The notes beneath the pieces are model-generated. The model saw nothing but the letters and a program-made list of their open reading frames with translations. It did no database searches and had not been told where the DNA came from. From assembly GCA_016873095.1 (NCBI GenBank), contig VGYC01000018.1, positions 1-60,165 on the forward strand: a stretch of 60,165 nucleotides of DNA, in the 5' to 3' direction. This document shows positions 7,754-15,519 of this stretch, in pieces (positions within the stretch are counted from its first letter, which is position 1; every line of letters begins with the position of its first letter). A program made the position numbers and the translations under genes. The DNA is from Planctomycetota bacterium. Lineage in GTDB: Bacteria > Planctomycetota > Planctomycetia > Gemmatales > Gemmataceae.

Positions 7754-8923
7754 ATGAGTCGCGACAAGTTTCAGGGCCTTTCCAAGAAGGAACTCGCGGA
7801 ACTCGCAAGACAGAAGGGAATCGCCGACGCCGCCAACATGCCCAAGGATCAGCTGCTCAAGGCTCTCAACGGCGCGCCGAACGGCAAGGTAGCGAAAAAG
7901 AAGGCTGCCGGTCCCGCCAAGGTTGCCAAGGGCGCCAAGGTCGCGGCCAAATCGCCCTCCAGGTCCCCGGCCAAATCCCCTGCTCGCGTCCGTCCGCAAC
8001 TGACCGCGGCCCGAAACACCAATGGCAGCGCTTCCGCCGAGGAGCAGGTTGAAAACAGTAAGTACGACGTCGGCATTCCCACCAAGGACCTGTCCGCTCG
8101 CGTTCCAAAGGATCTGCCCGCCGGATACGGCAAGGATCGTATCGTCGTCATGGTTCGCGACCCCTACTGGCTGCACGCGTACTGGGAATTGACCCATACG
8201 GCCGTGCAACGGGCCGAGGCCGCCCTGGGACAGGAATGGCACGGCGCCAAGCCGATCCTGCGCGTTCTCGATGTCGGCAGCCACGACACCACCAGCCATA
8301 CCGAATCTGTCGTCAAGGACATCGATATCCACGGCGGCGTCAGCAACTGGTATCTGGACGTATCCGATCCGCCGCGCTCGTTCCGCGTGGACATCGGCTA
8401 TCTCGCGAAGAACGGACAATTCTATGTCCTGGCCCGCTCCAATGTCGTGTCCACGCCGCGCGCCGGCGTGAGCGACGTCATCGACGAGAACTGGGCCGAC
8501 ATCGACGCCAAGAAGGCCGACCGGATCTATGCCATGTCCGGCGGCTTCGACCCCTCCGCCAGCAGCCTGGAACTCAAGCAGCTTTTCGAGGAGCGGTTGC
8601 GCCGGCCGATGGGCTCTCCCGCCGTCACCAGCTTCGGCTCTGGCGCCCTGATGTACGGCAAGCAACGCAAGTTCTGGTTCCAGCTGGACGCCGAACTCAT
8701 CGTTTACGGCGCCACCGAGCCAAGCGCCCGTGTGACGCTGCAGGGTGAGCCGGTCAAGCTGCGGCCGGACGGTACCTTCACGATGCGTTTCAGCCTGCCC
8801 GACAGCCGGCAGATCATCCCCGCCGTTGCCGCCTCGGCAGACGGCATCGAGGAACGCACCATCGTTCTCGCCGTCGAGCGCAACACCAAGCAACTCGAAC
8901 CACTCATCCACGAGAGCGAGTGA
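7754..8923 (+). CDS. DUF4912 domain protein with Rho-N/SAP-like N terminus
   Basis: A 389-residue protein. Residues 1-40 (KFQGLSKKELAELARQKGI) resemble the Rho N-terminal/SAP-like helix-extended-helix fold that can bind nucleic acid. A lysine/alanine/proline-rich linker follows (about 45-90, KSPSRSPAKSP). The rest fits DUF4912: DRIVVMVRDPYWLHAYWELT near 130-150, a WYLDVSDPPRSFRVDIGY core and a C-terminal beta-rich part. Function is unknown. The frame extends to 7652, but the ATG at 7754 gives the family-like start. A 5' leader of about 290 nt with an internal terminator precedes it, suggesting attenuation. Confidence 0.8.
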   Translation: MSRDKFQGLSKKELAELARQKGIADAANMPKDQLLKALNGAPNGKVAKKKAAGPAKVAKGAKVAAKSPSRSPAKSPARVRPQLTAARNTNGSASAEEQVENSKYDVGIPTKDLSARVPKDLPAGYGKDRIVVMVRDPYWLHAYWELTHTAVQRAEAALGQEWHGAKPILRVLDVGSHDTTSHTESVVKDIDIHGGVSNWYLDVSDPPRSFRVDIGYLAKNGQFYVLARSNVVSTPRAGVSDVIDENWADIDAKKADRIYAMSGGFDPSASSLELKQLFEERLRRPMGSPAVTSFGSGALMYGKQRKFWFQLDAELIVYGATEPSARVTLQGEPVKLRPDGTFTMRFSLPDSRQIIPAVAASADGIEERTIVLAVERNTKQLEPLIHESE

Positions 8924-8984
8924 TTTGCTTGTTCGGTGGCAAGAGCGGCGGTTTCGCGCTGATTCCTTGCCCGCTTTGCCCTGT

Positions 8985-9215
8985 TTATTCAAGCTGCCTG
9001 ATTTCCTCGTCGATCCGATTACGGCGTTCGATCATGGACTCCGTGTCAGCATGCTGCGCCCAGCGCGAGCGCGGCGCAATCTCATTCAGCCGGTCCTGCA
9101 CCTCGTCGCGCTCCCGGTACAGGCGCACACGCTCATCGTGCGTGCTGCGTGTGGAATCGCAAGCGGGCATGACCGCGGCCAGACCGGCCAGGGCACACAG
9201 GCGAAAAAATGACAT
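8985..9215 (-). CDS. Small secreted protein, probable lipoprotein
   Basis: A 76-residue protein with a hydrophobic leader (MSFFRLCALAGLAAVMPAC) that may end in a lipidated cysteine at about residue 19, though MPAC is not an ideal lipobox. The mature part is short, helical and very charged (ERVRLYRERDEVQDRLNEI), suggestive of a coiled coil. Two ATGs lie side by side; the second (9215) is preferred because GAGGAGG is 5 bases upstream of it. It is divergent from the Uma2 gene. No family is recognised. Confidence 0.65.
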   Translation of the reverse strand: MSFFRLCALAGLAAVMPACDSTRSTHDERVRLYRERDEVQDRLNEIAPRSRWAQHADTESMIERRNRIDEEIRQLE

Positions 9216-9290
9216 CATTCCCTCCTCGGTTGCCGACCGCGAGATAACGAAGTGACCACGACCTCGCAAGGCGAAAGCCCTGGTCGGAAC

Positions 9291-9299
9291 TGGTATAAT
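9291..9299 (+). promoter_or_regulatory. Extended -10 promoter (TGGTATAAT)
   Basis: A consensus TATAAT at 9294-9299 with an upstream TGn; no -35 match is evident. The predicted transcript start near 9306 excludes the upstream GTG at 9252 and supports the ATG at 9336. Confidence 0.65.
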
Positions 9300-9335
9300 G
9301 TCCGTGGTCATGGGATACGGCAGGATTTGGACGCC

Positions 9336-10007
9336 ATGAACGCTCTCGAAAGGCCCAGAGCTCGACATCTCTTGCTTCACGGCGTCGACTGGCGCACGTA
9401 CAGCCGGCTGCTGCGCATCTTCGCCGAGCGTCCGTCGATCCGGCTCACCTACGACCGGGGGACCCTGGAGATGATGGCCCCGCTGCATGCGCACGAAAGC
9501 GATGGCCGATTTCTCGGCCGGTTGGCCGTCACCGCCACCGAGGAATTGGGATTGCCCGTGAAGGCGGGCGGCTCGACCACCTTTCGTCGCAAGAAACATG
9601 CCCGGGGGCTTGAACCGGACGATTGTCTGTGGATTGCCAGCGAACCGATGGTGCGCGGCAAGCGGCACATCGATCTGCGCGTCGATCCGCCGCCGGACCT
9701 TGCTATCGAGGTGGACGTGGCCAGCAGTTCGCTGGACCGCATGAGTATCTACGCCGTATTGAAGGTGCCGGAAGTCTGGCGATTGGACGCTCTTGGGTTG
9801 AAATTCTTCATCCTCGACACCAGCGGTGAATATGTCGAGGCCGCGCATAGCCTGGCGTTTCCGTGCATTGCCGCAGCGGATCTTCTGAACCACTTGCAAC
9901 TTCGCAATCGGCTGGATGAGAACGCCGTGATCCGCCAGTTTCGCGAGTGGCTTCGCGAACATCTCGAGCCGCGCGATCCAACCACACCGGAATCAGCTCC
10001 GGCGTGA
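9336..10007 (+). CDS. Uma2 family (DUF820) putative restriction-type endonuclease
   Basis: A 223-residue protein of the Uma2/DUF820 family, which has the PD-(D/E)XK nuclease fold. The core is visible: RLTYDRGTLEMMAPLHAHE near 43-61, PDDCLW near 97, and the metal-site strand PDLAIEVDVASSSLDR near 126-141. These genes are numerous in planctomycetes and cyanobacteria, and their biological role is not settled. The ATG at 9336 is chosen over an upstream GTG because of the -10 element at 9294. No methyltransferase or transposase adjoins it. Confidence 0.85.
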   Translation: MNALERPRARHLLLHGVDWRTYSRLLRIFAERPSIRLTYDRGTLEMMAPLHAHESDGRFLGRLAVTATEELGLPVKAGGSTTFRRKKHARGLEPDDCLWIASEPMVRGKRHIDLRVDPPPDLAIEVDVASSSLDRMSIYAVLKVPEVWRLDALGLKFFILDTSGEYVEAAHSLAFPCIAAADLLNHLQLRNRLDENAVIRQFREWLREHLEPRDPTTPESAPA

Positions 10008-10081
10008 ATGCACAATCAGTTCAATGGCAAGACTTGTCAGCGATCGGTGGCGTATCTACCCGGCAGGTCCGCAGCCATGTC

Positions 10082-11299
10082 TCAGGCCATGGTCGAGCGG
10101 AGAGCTTCGACTTGATGGTCCGTCAGGGGCTGCACGAAGGCAGCGCCGACGATCAGCGCATCATTTTCGCCTGCCTTGACCCACCGCACCAGCACCAGTT
10201 CGCTGGGGGCGCTGCGGCCGAGCGTGATCTGCAGAACGGAGTTCACGGCGACGGGCCGCGACGTTTGCAGGCGAATGCCGGTCGAAGAAATGTCGAGGAC
10301 CGTGGCTTGCCAGCGACCGCGCATGTTCTGGTGGAAGGGTACAAAGGTGGCCGTCAGGTCCACGGCGAAGCGAACGCTGGCGCGGCGTTCGCGGCCCTTG
10401 ACGTTCGTGCCGGTGGTGCCGCGGGCGCTTCGGAACATTTCCTCTTCGATGGAATTGCTTGCCGGACAAGGTCTGCTCTCGCGCAAGACTTTGATGAATT
10501 CATCGCAATTGTCCGGCCGCTCGGTGCGTGTCGGCGACAGGCAACGATTGACCAGTTGATCGATTGCTGGGTCGAGCGTCGGCAGCAACAGCCGCAAGGG
10601 CACGTACTGCTTGAGAAGCTTGCGTTGCATGATCTGCAAGTGGCCGCCATTGCCGAAAGGGAATTTCCCGGTCAAGGTCGTGTACATGGTTGCGGCCAGA
10701 GAGTAGAGATCGCAGCGGCAATCGACCTTGCCGGCGTCCTCGAATTGCTCCGGAGCGCCGAATTCCACCGTGCCCATGCTGCGCTTCGAGAGCGTGCGTC
10801 GCTTGTCGGCCGTCAGATCCTTGAGCAGACCGAAATCGCCCAGTTTTGCGTTGTTCTTGCCATCCAGAAAGATATTGCTCGGCTTGATGTCGCGATGCAG
10901 AAGTTGATGGCCATGCAGGTGTCGCAGTCCGCGCGCGACCTGGAGGAAAAGCGGGATTGCTTGCTCCGCGGCGATGGCGCCGTCGTTCTTGAGACGCTGT
11001 TCGAGGTTTTGACCCGGCACGTATTCCATCACGATGTAGGGCGCTTCGTTCACGTCGCGAATGGCGAGCGCGCCGACAAGATTGGGATGGTGCAGCTTGC
11101 AGATGGCCGTGAACTCGCGGTGGAAGCGTTCCAGGGCCCCCGGCTCCAGCCCCATGAAACGCCGCCCTGCCTTGACGGCGACCACTTCGCCCGTCCGCGA
11201 GTGCCGCGCCTTGTACACGGTCGCGGCAGCACCGCGGCCTATGGTCTGGGTCACCTCGTAAAGCCCGAACGATCTGGGCGTTTCGCAGAGAGCGTCCAT
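10082..11299 (-). CDS. Serine/threonine protein kinase fused to a PilZ domain
   Basis: A 405-residue cytoplasmic protein. Residues 14-280 are a Hanks-type kinase with the ATP lysine Lys43 (VVAVK), catalytic loop HRDIKPSN (135-142), DFG at 155-157 and a FGAPEQF activation-segment end. The last ~100 residues look like PilZ: RERRASVRF supplies RxxxR and DISSTG supplies the DxSxxG half of the cyclic-di-GMP site. There is no membrane helix. The gene stands alone, divergent from apbE. The domain order suggests a kinase tuned by cyclic-di-GMP; that link is inference. Confidence 0.88.
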   Translation of the reverse strand: MDALCETPRSFGLYEVTQTIGRGAAATVYKARHSRTGEVVAVKAGRRFMGLEPGALERFHREFTAICKLHHPNLVGALAIRDVNEAPYIVMEYVPGQNLEQRLKNDGAIAAEQAIPLFLQVARGLRHLHGHQLLHRDIKPSNIFLDGKNNAKLGDFGLLKDLTADKRRTLSKRSMGTVEFGAPEQFEDAGKVDCRCDLYSLAATMYTTLTGKFPFGNGGHLQIMQRKLLKQYVPLRLLLPTLDPAIDQLVNRCLSPTRTERPDNCDEFIKVLRESRPCPASNSIEEEMFRSARGTTGTNVKGRERRASVRFAVDLTATFVPFHQNMRGRWQATVLDISSTGIRLQTSRPVAVNSVLQITLGRSAPSELVLVRWVKAGENDALIVGAAFVQPLTDHQVEALRSTMA

Positions 11300-11468
11300 A
11301 ATTCACTTCACCGGAGCTTTTTAGTAGCGGTACTCGCCGACGAGCAAAGTTACGTCACCTACCTGGCAAAGTCAAACAGTGCTGCGAGGAGAGAGTCGCG
11401 TCGTCCGGCAGTTGCGCCGGCAATGGCCCGGAACCACGCGATCCAGAGGCACCTGTGACCTCAAGCCG

Positions 11469-11477
11469 TGATACAAT
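11469..11477 (+). promoter_or_regulatory. Extended -10 promoter (TGATACAAT)
   Basis: TACAAT at 11472-11477 with TGa in front. The expected start point, 11483-11485, falls at the apbE ATG (11486), so the message would be leaderless or nearly so. Confidence 0.55.
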
Positions 11478-11485
11478 GACTCGCG

Positions 11486-12571
11486 ATGAACCGCCGTGAC
11501 TTCTTCCTTCCGCGACATCTCCTCCGTGCCGCCGGCCAGATCAGCGGCCTGGTGGATGCCCTCGCGCGGCCGTTGGAACTGCAGGCGCCCGTCGATCCGG
11601 AGGCGTCGCTGCTGCGCTTCTCTCGCCCTGCGATGGCGACTACCTTCGAGATCCTCGTGCCCTTCGACATGCCCAACGCCGCGGCGATGGCGACGCGGGC
11701 TCTGGATATCATTGATCAGCTCGAATGCCAGATGACGGTCTATCAACCGGAAAGTGAAGTCAGCCGTATCAACGACACGGCGAGTCTTGGACCTGTGCCG
11801 GTCGAGCCGGAGCTATTTTCTCTCTTCGAGCGGGCGGTGGAGCTGACCCGGCAAACGGCGGGGGCCTTCGATATCTTTGCGGGGGCGCTGAGCAAGGCGT
11901 GGGGCTTTTTTCGCCGGCAGGGGCAGGTTCCAGAGCCGGATGCGCTCATCGAAGTCATGGAGTGCGTCGGCATGCGCCATGTCGCGCTGGACGACAACGG
12001 GAAGACGATCTGCTTCAGTCGTCCTGGGGTGGAGATCAACCTTGGCAGCATCGGCAAGGGCCACGCTCTGGACCGAGCCGCGGCGATCTTCAGACGCGAG
12101 CGTGAGCCGCGCTCTCCCGAGTTGGTTCCGCCTCCGCTGGCGGCGTTGCTCCACGGCGGACATAGCAGCGTGCTGGCGCTGGGTTCGCAGCCGGGGCGAC
12201 GTGATGGCTGGCCGGTCGGGATCCGGCACCCGGAACGAGGCGGCGAACGGCTGCTGATCTTGAACTTGCGCGACCGCGCGCTGGGGACTTCGGCAGCCAC
12301 CTATCAGCATCTGCAATACAATGGCCGCAGGCTGGGACACATCCTCGATCCGCGCACGGGATGGCCAGCCGAGGGCGTGCTCAGCGCCTCCGCCACCGCG
12401 CCCACCGCCGCGGAGGCCGATGCTCTGGCGACAGCGTTCTTCATCCTTGGCGCCGACGGGACGCGCGAGTACTGCGAATGCCATCCGGAAATCGGCGCCG
12501 TGCTGATGCTGGAAGGCGAATCCTGCCCTCTGCTACTTGGCCGAGCCCGCGACGAACTACCACCCGCTTGA
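11486..12571 (+). CDS. apbE: FAD:protein FMN transferase (ApbE family)
   Basis: A 361-residue enzyme of the ApbE family, which moves FMN from FAD onto threonine of target flavoproteins such as Rnf or Nqr subunits. The motifs are seen in order: RPAMATTFEILVP near 47-59, EINLGSIGKGHALD near 188-201, GGHSSVLALGS near 226-236, and the DPRTGWPAEGVLS...ADALATAFFILG end. The N terminus MNRRDFFL looks twin-arginine-like but lacks a clear hydrophobic stretch, so export is uncertain. No Shine-Dalgarno is present and a -10 element ends 9 bases before the ATG. It is followed 9 bp later by the DoxX-like gene. Confidence 0.9.
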   Translation: MNRRDFFLPRHLLRAAGQISGLVDALARPLELQAPVDPEASLLRFSRPAMATTFEILVPFDMPNAAAMATRALDIIDQLECQMTVYQPESEVSRINDTASLGPVPVEPELFSLFERAVELTRQTAGAFDIFAGALSKAWGFFRRQGQVPEPDALIEVMECVGMRHVALDDNGKTICFSRPGVEINLGSIGKGHALDRAAAIFRREREPRSPELVPPPLAALLHGGHSSVLALGSQPGRRDGWPVGIRHPERGGERLLILNLRDRALGTSAATYQHLQYNGRRLGHILDPRTGWPAEGVLSASATAPTAAEADALATAFFILGADGTREYCECHPEIGAVLMLEGESCPLLLGRARDELPPA

Positions 12572-12580
12572 AGCAACATC

Positions 12581-13801
12581 ATGTTCCTGCTCATCCTTAC
12601 CTTCCTGCTAATCCCTGCCTTGATCCTCATCTGGGTGTCCCTCGACCTCACGCGCAAGAACGACGCTGAGACGGCCTCGGGCTGGAATCTGGGCACGCGC
12701 TACTTTCTGGTGCTCCTCCGGCTAGCCATCGGCTGGCATTTTCTGGTCGAAGGGCTGGACAAGGTCGGCAGCGCCACCTGGAGCAGCGAAGTCTATCTGC
12801 GCGAGGCAACGGGGCCGCTGGCGCCGTTGTTTCGCAACCTGGCCGGTGATCCGCTGGTGGATCGGCTGAGCGTGGGTCCGGACCGGTCCTTTCCGCCGCA
12901 GCTTGGCATCGACTGGGACAATTATCTCGCCGCCTTCACGGCGCAATTTGAGCTGGATGAGGCACAGCAAAAACTGGCTGCGACCAGTATGGAGCAAGCC
13001 CGCTCCAAGACACTGACCTGGCTGACGACCGACAAGCAGATGGTCGCCAGACCGCTGGCGCAGGGCATGACGATCGCGGCGGCCATGACGGTGCCGGAAC
13101 GTATCGACGATCTCAAGAACAAAGAGGCCCTCGCCGAGGCCATCGAATTGAACGAACGGCCGACCTTCGGCAGCCCCGCGCTGCCTCGCCTCAAGGAAGC
13201 CAGGGCCGAGGCGCGGCGCATCCGCACCGAGATGAAGTCCGACCTCGACAAGCAGACGGCGGCCATGAAGAAGTCGCTGTGGGACCTGCTCACCGCCGAG
13301 CAAAAGAAGGACGACGCCAGGCCGCCCGAAAATGTGCGGCGCTCCTTTTTTCAGTGGACGATGCGCGAGTGGACCGACAACAGCGTTCGCTACGGCCTGG
13401 TTGCCGTCGGCGCCTGTCTGCTTGTCGGCCTGTTGACGCGGACGGCGTGCGTCGGCGGCGCGATCTTCCTGCTCATGTTCTACCTGGCGATGCCGCCGTT
13501 GCCCGGCTGGCCGGACAACCCGCGGGCCGAGGGGCATTACCTGCTCATCAACAAGAACGTCATCGAGATGCTCGCCCTGCTGGCGCTGGCGACGACACGC
13601 AGCGGCCGTTGGGCGGGGCTCGATGGTCTGCTACAATTCCTTTGTCCCAGCGTGTGCTGCCCAGGCACGCAGCCGACCGCGGACATCCGCTCGACCAGCG
13701 ACAGCAGACTGCCTGAGCCCGTGATCGTCGCGCCTGGCGAGCCGGTGCATACCGGCTTTACCCCTGGCCCTCATCCCAAGGAGATATCGCATGGCCCTTG
13801 A
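12581..13801 (+). CDS. DoxX-like membrane protein with a large inserted domain
   Basis: A 406-residue protein. Two N-terminal membrane segments include RYFLVLLRLAIGWHFLVEGLDK, the DoxX-type first helix. About 190 mostly charged residues follow (roughly 70-265), including coiled-coil-like stretches. Membrane helices then return near 268-345 (LVAVGACLLVGLLTRTACVGG and following). Ordinary DoxX proteins have about 130-150 residues, so the middle part is an insertion splitting the bundle. The proline-rich C-terminal tail overlaps the start of the oxidoreductase gene by 11 bases. DoxX proteins are linked to redox and sulfur metabolism; the role here is unknown. Confidence 0.75.
   Translation: MFLLILTFLLIPALILIWVSLDLTRKNDAETASGWNLGTRYFLVLLRLAIGWHFLVEGLDKVGSATWSSEVYLREATGPLAPLFRNLAGDPLVDRLSVGPDRSFPPQLGIDWDNYLAAFTAQFELDEAQQKLAATSMEQARSKTLTWLTTDKQMVARPLAQGMTIAAAMTVPERIDDLKNKEALAEAIELNERPTFGSPALPRLKEARAEARRIRTEMKSDLDKQTAAMKKSLWDLLTAEQKKDDARPPENVRRSFFQWTMREWTDNSVRYGLVAVGACLLVGLLTRTACVGGAIFLLMFYLAMPPLPGWPDNPRAEGHYLLINKNVIEMLALLALATTRSGRWAGLDGLLQFLCPSVCCPGTQPTADIRSTSDSRLPEPVIVAPGEPVHTGFTPGPHPKEISHGP
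13629..13637 (+). promoter_or_regulatory. Possible internal extended -10 promoter
   Basis: TGCTACAAT lies inside the DoxX-like gene, about 150 bases before the Gfo/Idh/MocA start. It is the same motif as at 27905. It could give the downstream gene its own transcript, but a chance match in coding DNA is possible. Confidence 0.3.
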
Positions 13802-15443
13802 CATGACCCCGGAGCAGAAGGCGATCGGCCGGGCAAATTTTCAGCGTGCCGTCGGCAAGCTGGCGGAGGCGCCGACCGTCGGCGAAGGCGTGACGCGGCG
13901 CCGCTTCATGCAAGGCCTCGTTGCCGCCGGCGCCACCATGCCGGTCGCCGCGGCGGCCTATTTTGGCTACAGCAACTCGGCTTTCACCGGCCGGCCGGTC
14001 AAGGCGGCGCTCATCGGCGCCGGCGACGAGGGCGGCGTTCTCGTTGGCGAGCACAACCCCGCCTACCTCGAGTTCGTCGCCTTCTCGGACATCCGTCCGA
14101 GCAATTTCCGCGAGCGCATCTTCAAGGCCGAGCCGGCCCCCTCGCCGCGTCGCGGGTTCAATTTTCACTACGGCAACAACGCCAGGGACATCATCCGCCA
14201 CCACGTCGATTACCGCGAGATCCTCAGCAACCCGGACATCGAAGCCGTGGTCATCGCCCTGCCGTTGCATCTGCACGCCAAGGTGGCCATGGAGGCGATG
14301 GATGCCGGCAAGCACGTCCTGTGCGAGAAGCTGATGGCCTGGAACATCACGCAGTGCAAGGCCATGATTCGCAAGGCCGAGGAGACCAACCGCATCCTGT
14401 CCATCGGCCATCAGCGCCATTACAGCATGCTTTACGCCCACGCCACCGCGGTCATCAAGTCGGGCGTTCTCGGCGACGTCACGCACATCCGCGCGTTGTG
14501 GCATCGCAACAATGCCCGACCGGTGATGGATGGCAATCAGCCGAAGACCGAGCGCATGGGTAACGGCCGGATTCCGGTCTATCGCGATAGCTGGCGCAAG
14601 GACGTGACATCCGAGGACAAGGAATTCCTGCGCGGCCGCGATCTGAGACAGTTCGGCTACAAGGACATCAATGAGCTGGTGCGCTGGCGACTCTTCCGCC
14701 GCACCGGCGGCGGCCTGATGGCCGAACTCGGCAGCCATCAGCTCGATGCCTGCAGCATCTTCCTGGGCAAGGTCCGGCCCATCGCCGTCACCGCCGTCGG
14801 CGGCAAGAATTTTTACCAGGACGAACGCGAGGTCGAGGACAGCGTCTTCTGCACGTTCGAGTTTCCCGCTCCCGGTTACGATGCCAATCGCCCCAACTAC
14901 GATCGCGACCGCCACGCCTTCAACCAGCGCAAGGTCGTCACGGTCACTTACTCGTCGATCAACACCAACAGCTTTGAGCCATACGGCGAATGCGTGATGG
15001 GCTCGGAGGGGACGCTGGTGCTCGAAGGGGAACAGAACGTGATGCTGTGGGGCGGCGGCGGGCGCTCAACGGCAGTCACCGTCACCACGGGAGGCGGCCG
15101 TAGGCCCGCGATCGATTCCTCCGCATCGACCGATGGCCCCGGCGAACGGCAGGCGGCGGCCAGCGGGCAAAACGCGCTCGGCCACGGCCCACCCAGCCGC
15201 GGCTACAGGGAAGAGATGGAGCACTTCGCCTACTGCATCCGCATGCGCGATCAGGGCATGGAGCGCGACCGCGCCGACCTGAAACCGAGGTGCGGCGGCG
15301 AGGCCGCCATGGCTGACGCCATCATCGCCCTCACTGCCAACCAGGCCATCCGCCGCCAGCAGCGCATCGAGTTCCAGAACGCCTGGTTCGACCCGCGCTC
15401 CGCCGAGGTGCCGGACAGCGACATGGTGGAGGAGCGGCTGTAA
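13791..15443 (+). CDS. Gfo/Idh/MocA family oxidoreductase, Tat-type leader
   Basis: A 550-residue NAD(P)-dependent oxidoreductase-like protein. A twin-arginine motif TRRRFMQGLVAAGA lies near residue 35, so the folded protein is probably exported or membrane-tethered. The Rossmann strand VKAALIGAGDEGG starts near 70, and GKHVLCEKLMAWN near 170-182 carries the EK(P) motif, with methionine-alanine replacing the usual proline. It is longer than soluble members (about 350) because of the leader and loops, as is common in planctomycetes. AAGGAG lies 7 bases before the ATG. Substrate, probably a sugar or cyclitol, is unknown. Confidence 0.88.
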   Translation: MALDMTPEQKAIGRANFQRAVGKLAEAPTVGEGVTRRRFMQGLVAAGATMPVAAAAYFGYSNSAFTGRPVKAALIGAGDEGGVLVGEHNPAYLEFVAFSDIRPSNFRERIFKAEPAPSPRRGFNFHYGNNARDIIRHHVDYREILSNPDIEAVVIALPLHLHAKVAMEAMDAGKHVLCEKLMAWNITQCKAMIRKAEETNRILSIGHQRHYSMLYAHATAVIKSGVLGDVTHIRALWHRNNARPVMDGNQPKTERMGNGRIPVYRDSWRKDVTSEDKEFLRGRDLRQFGYKDINELVRWRLFRRTGGGLMAELGSHQLDACSIFLGKVRPIAVTAVGGKNFYQDEREVEDSVFCTFEFPAPGYDANRPNYDRDRHAFNQRKVVTVTYSSINTNSFEPYGECVMGSEGTLVLEGEQNVMLWGGGGRSTAVTVTTGGGRRPAIDSSASTDGPGERQAAASGQNALGHGPPSRGYREEMEHFAYCIRMRDQGMERDRADLKPRCGGEAAMADAIIALTANQAIRRQQRIEFQNAWFDPRSAEVPDSDMVEERL

Positions 15444-15484
15444 GCGGCTGTAACGACGAGATAGCTCTCGCCGAGCCTGGCTGA

Positions 15485-15513
15485 TTGACCGTGTCGTGGC
15501 GCACTGTTAGATT
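15485..15513 (+). promoter_or_regulatory. Promoter for PTS enzyme I gene, probably leaderless
   Basis: TTGACC (15485-15490), a 17-bp spacer and TAGATT (15508-15513). The expected start point coincides with the ATG at 15520, and there is no Shine-Dalgarno, so a leaderless message is predicted. Confidence 0.6.
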
Positions 15514-15519
15514 AGCACC

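Noticed and set aside
7557-7757. 66-codon plus-strand frame with a hydrophobic stretch
   Set aside because: It overlaps the intrinsic terminator; the hydrophobic residues come from the T-run.
9947-11458. 503-codon plus-strand frame across the kinase gene
   Set aside because: Antisense to a complete kinase-PilZ protein; composition is arginine/glutamine/histidine-rich as in shadow frames.
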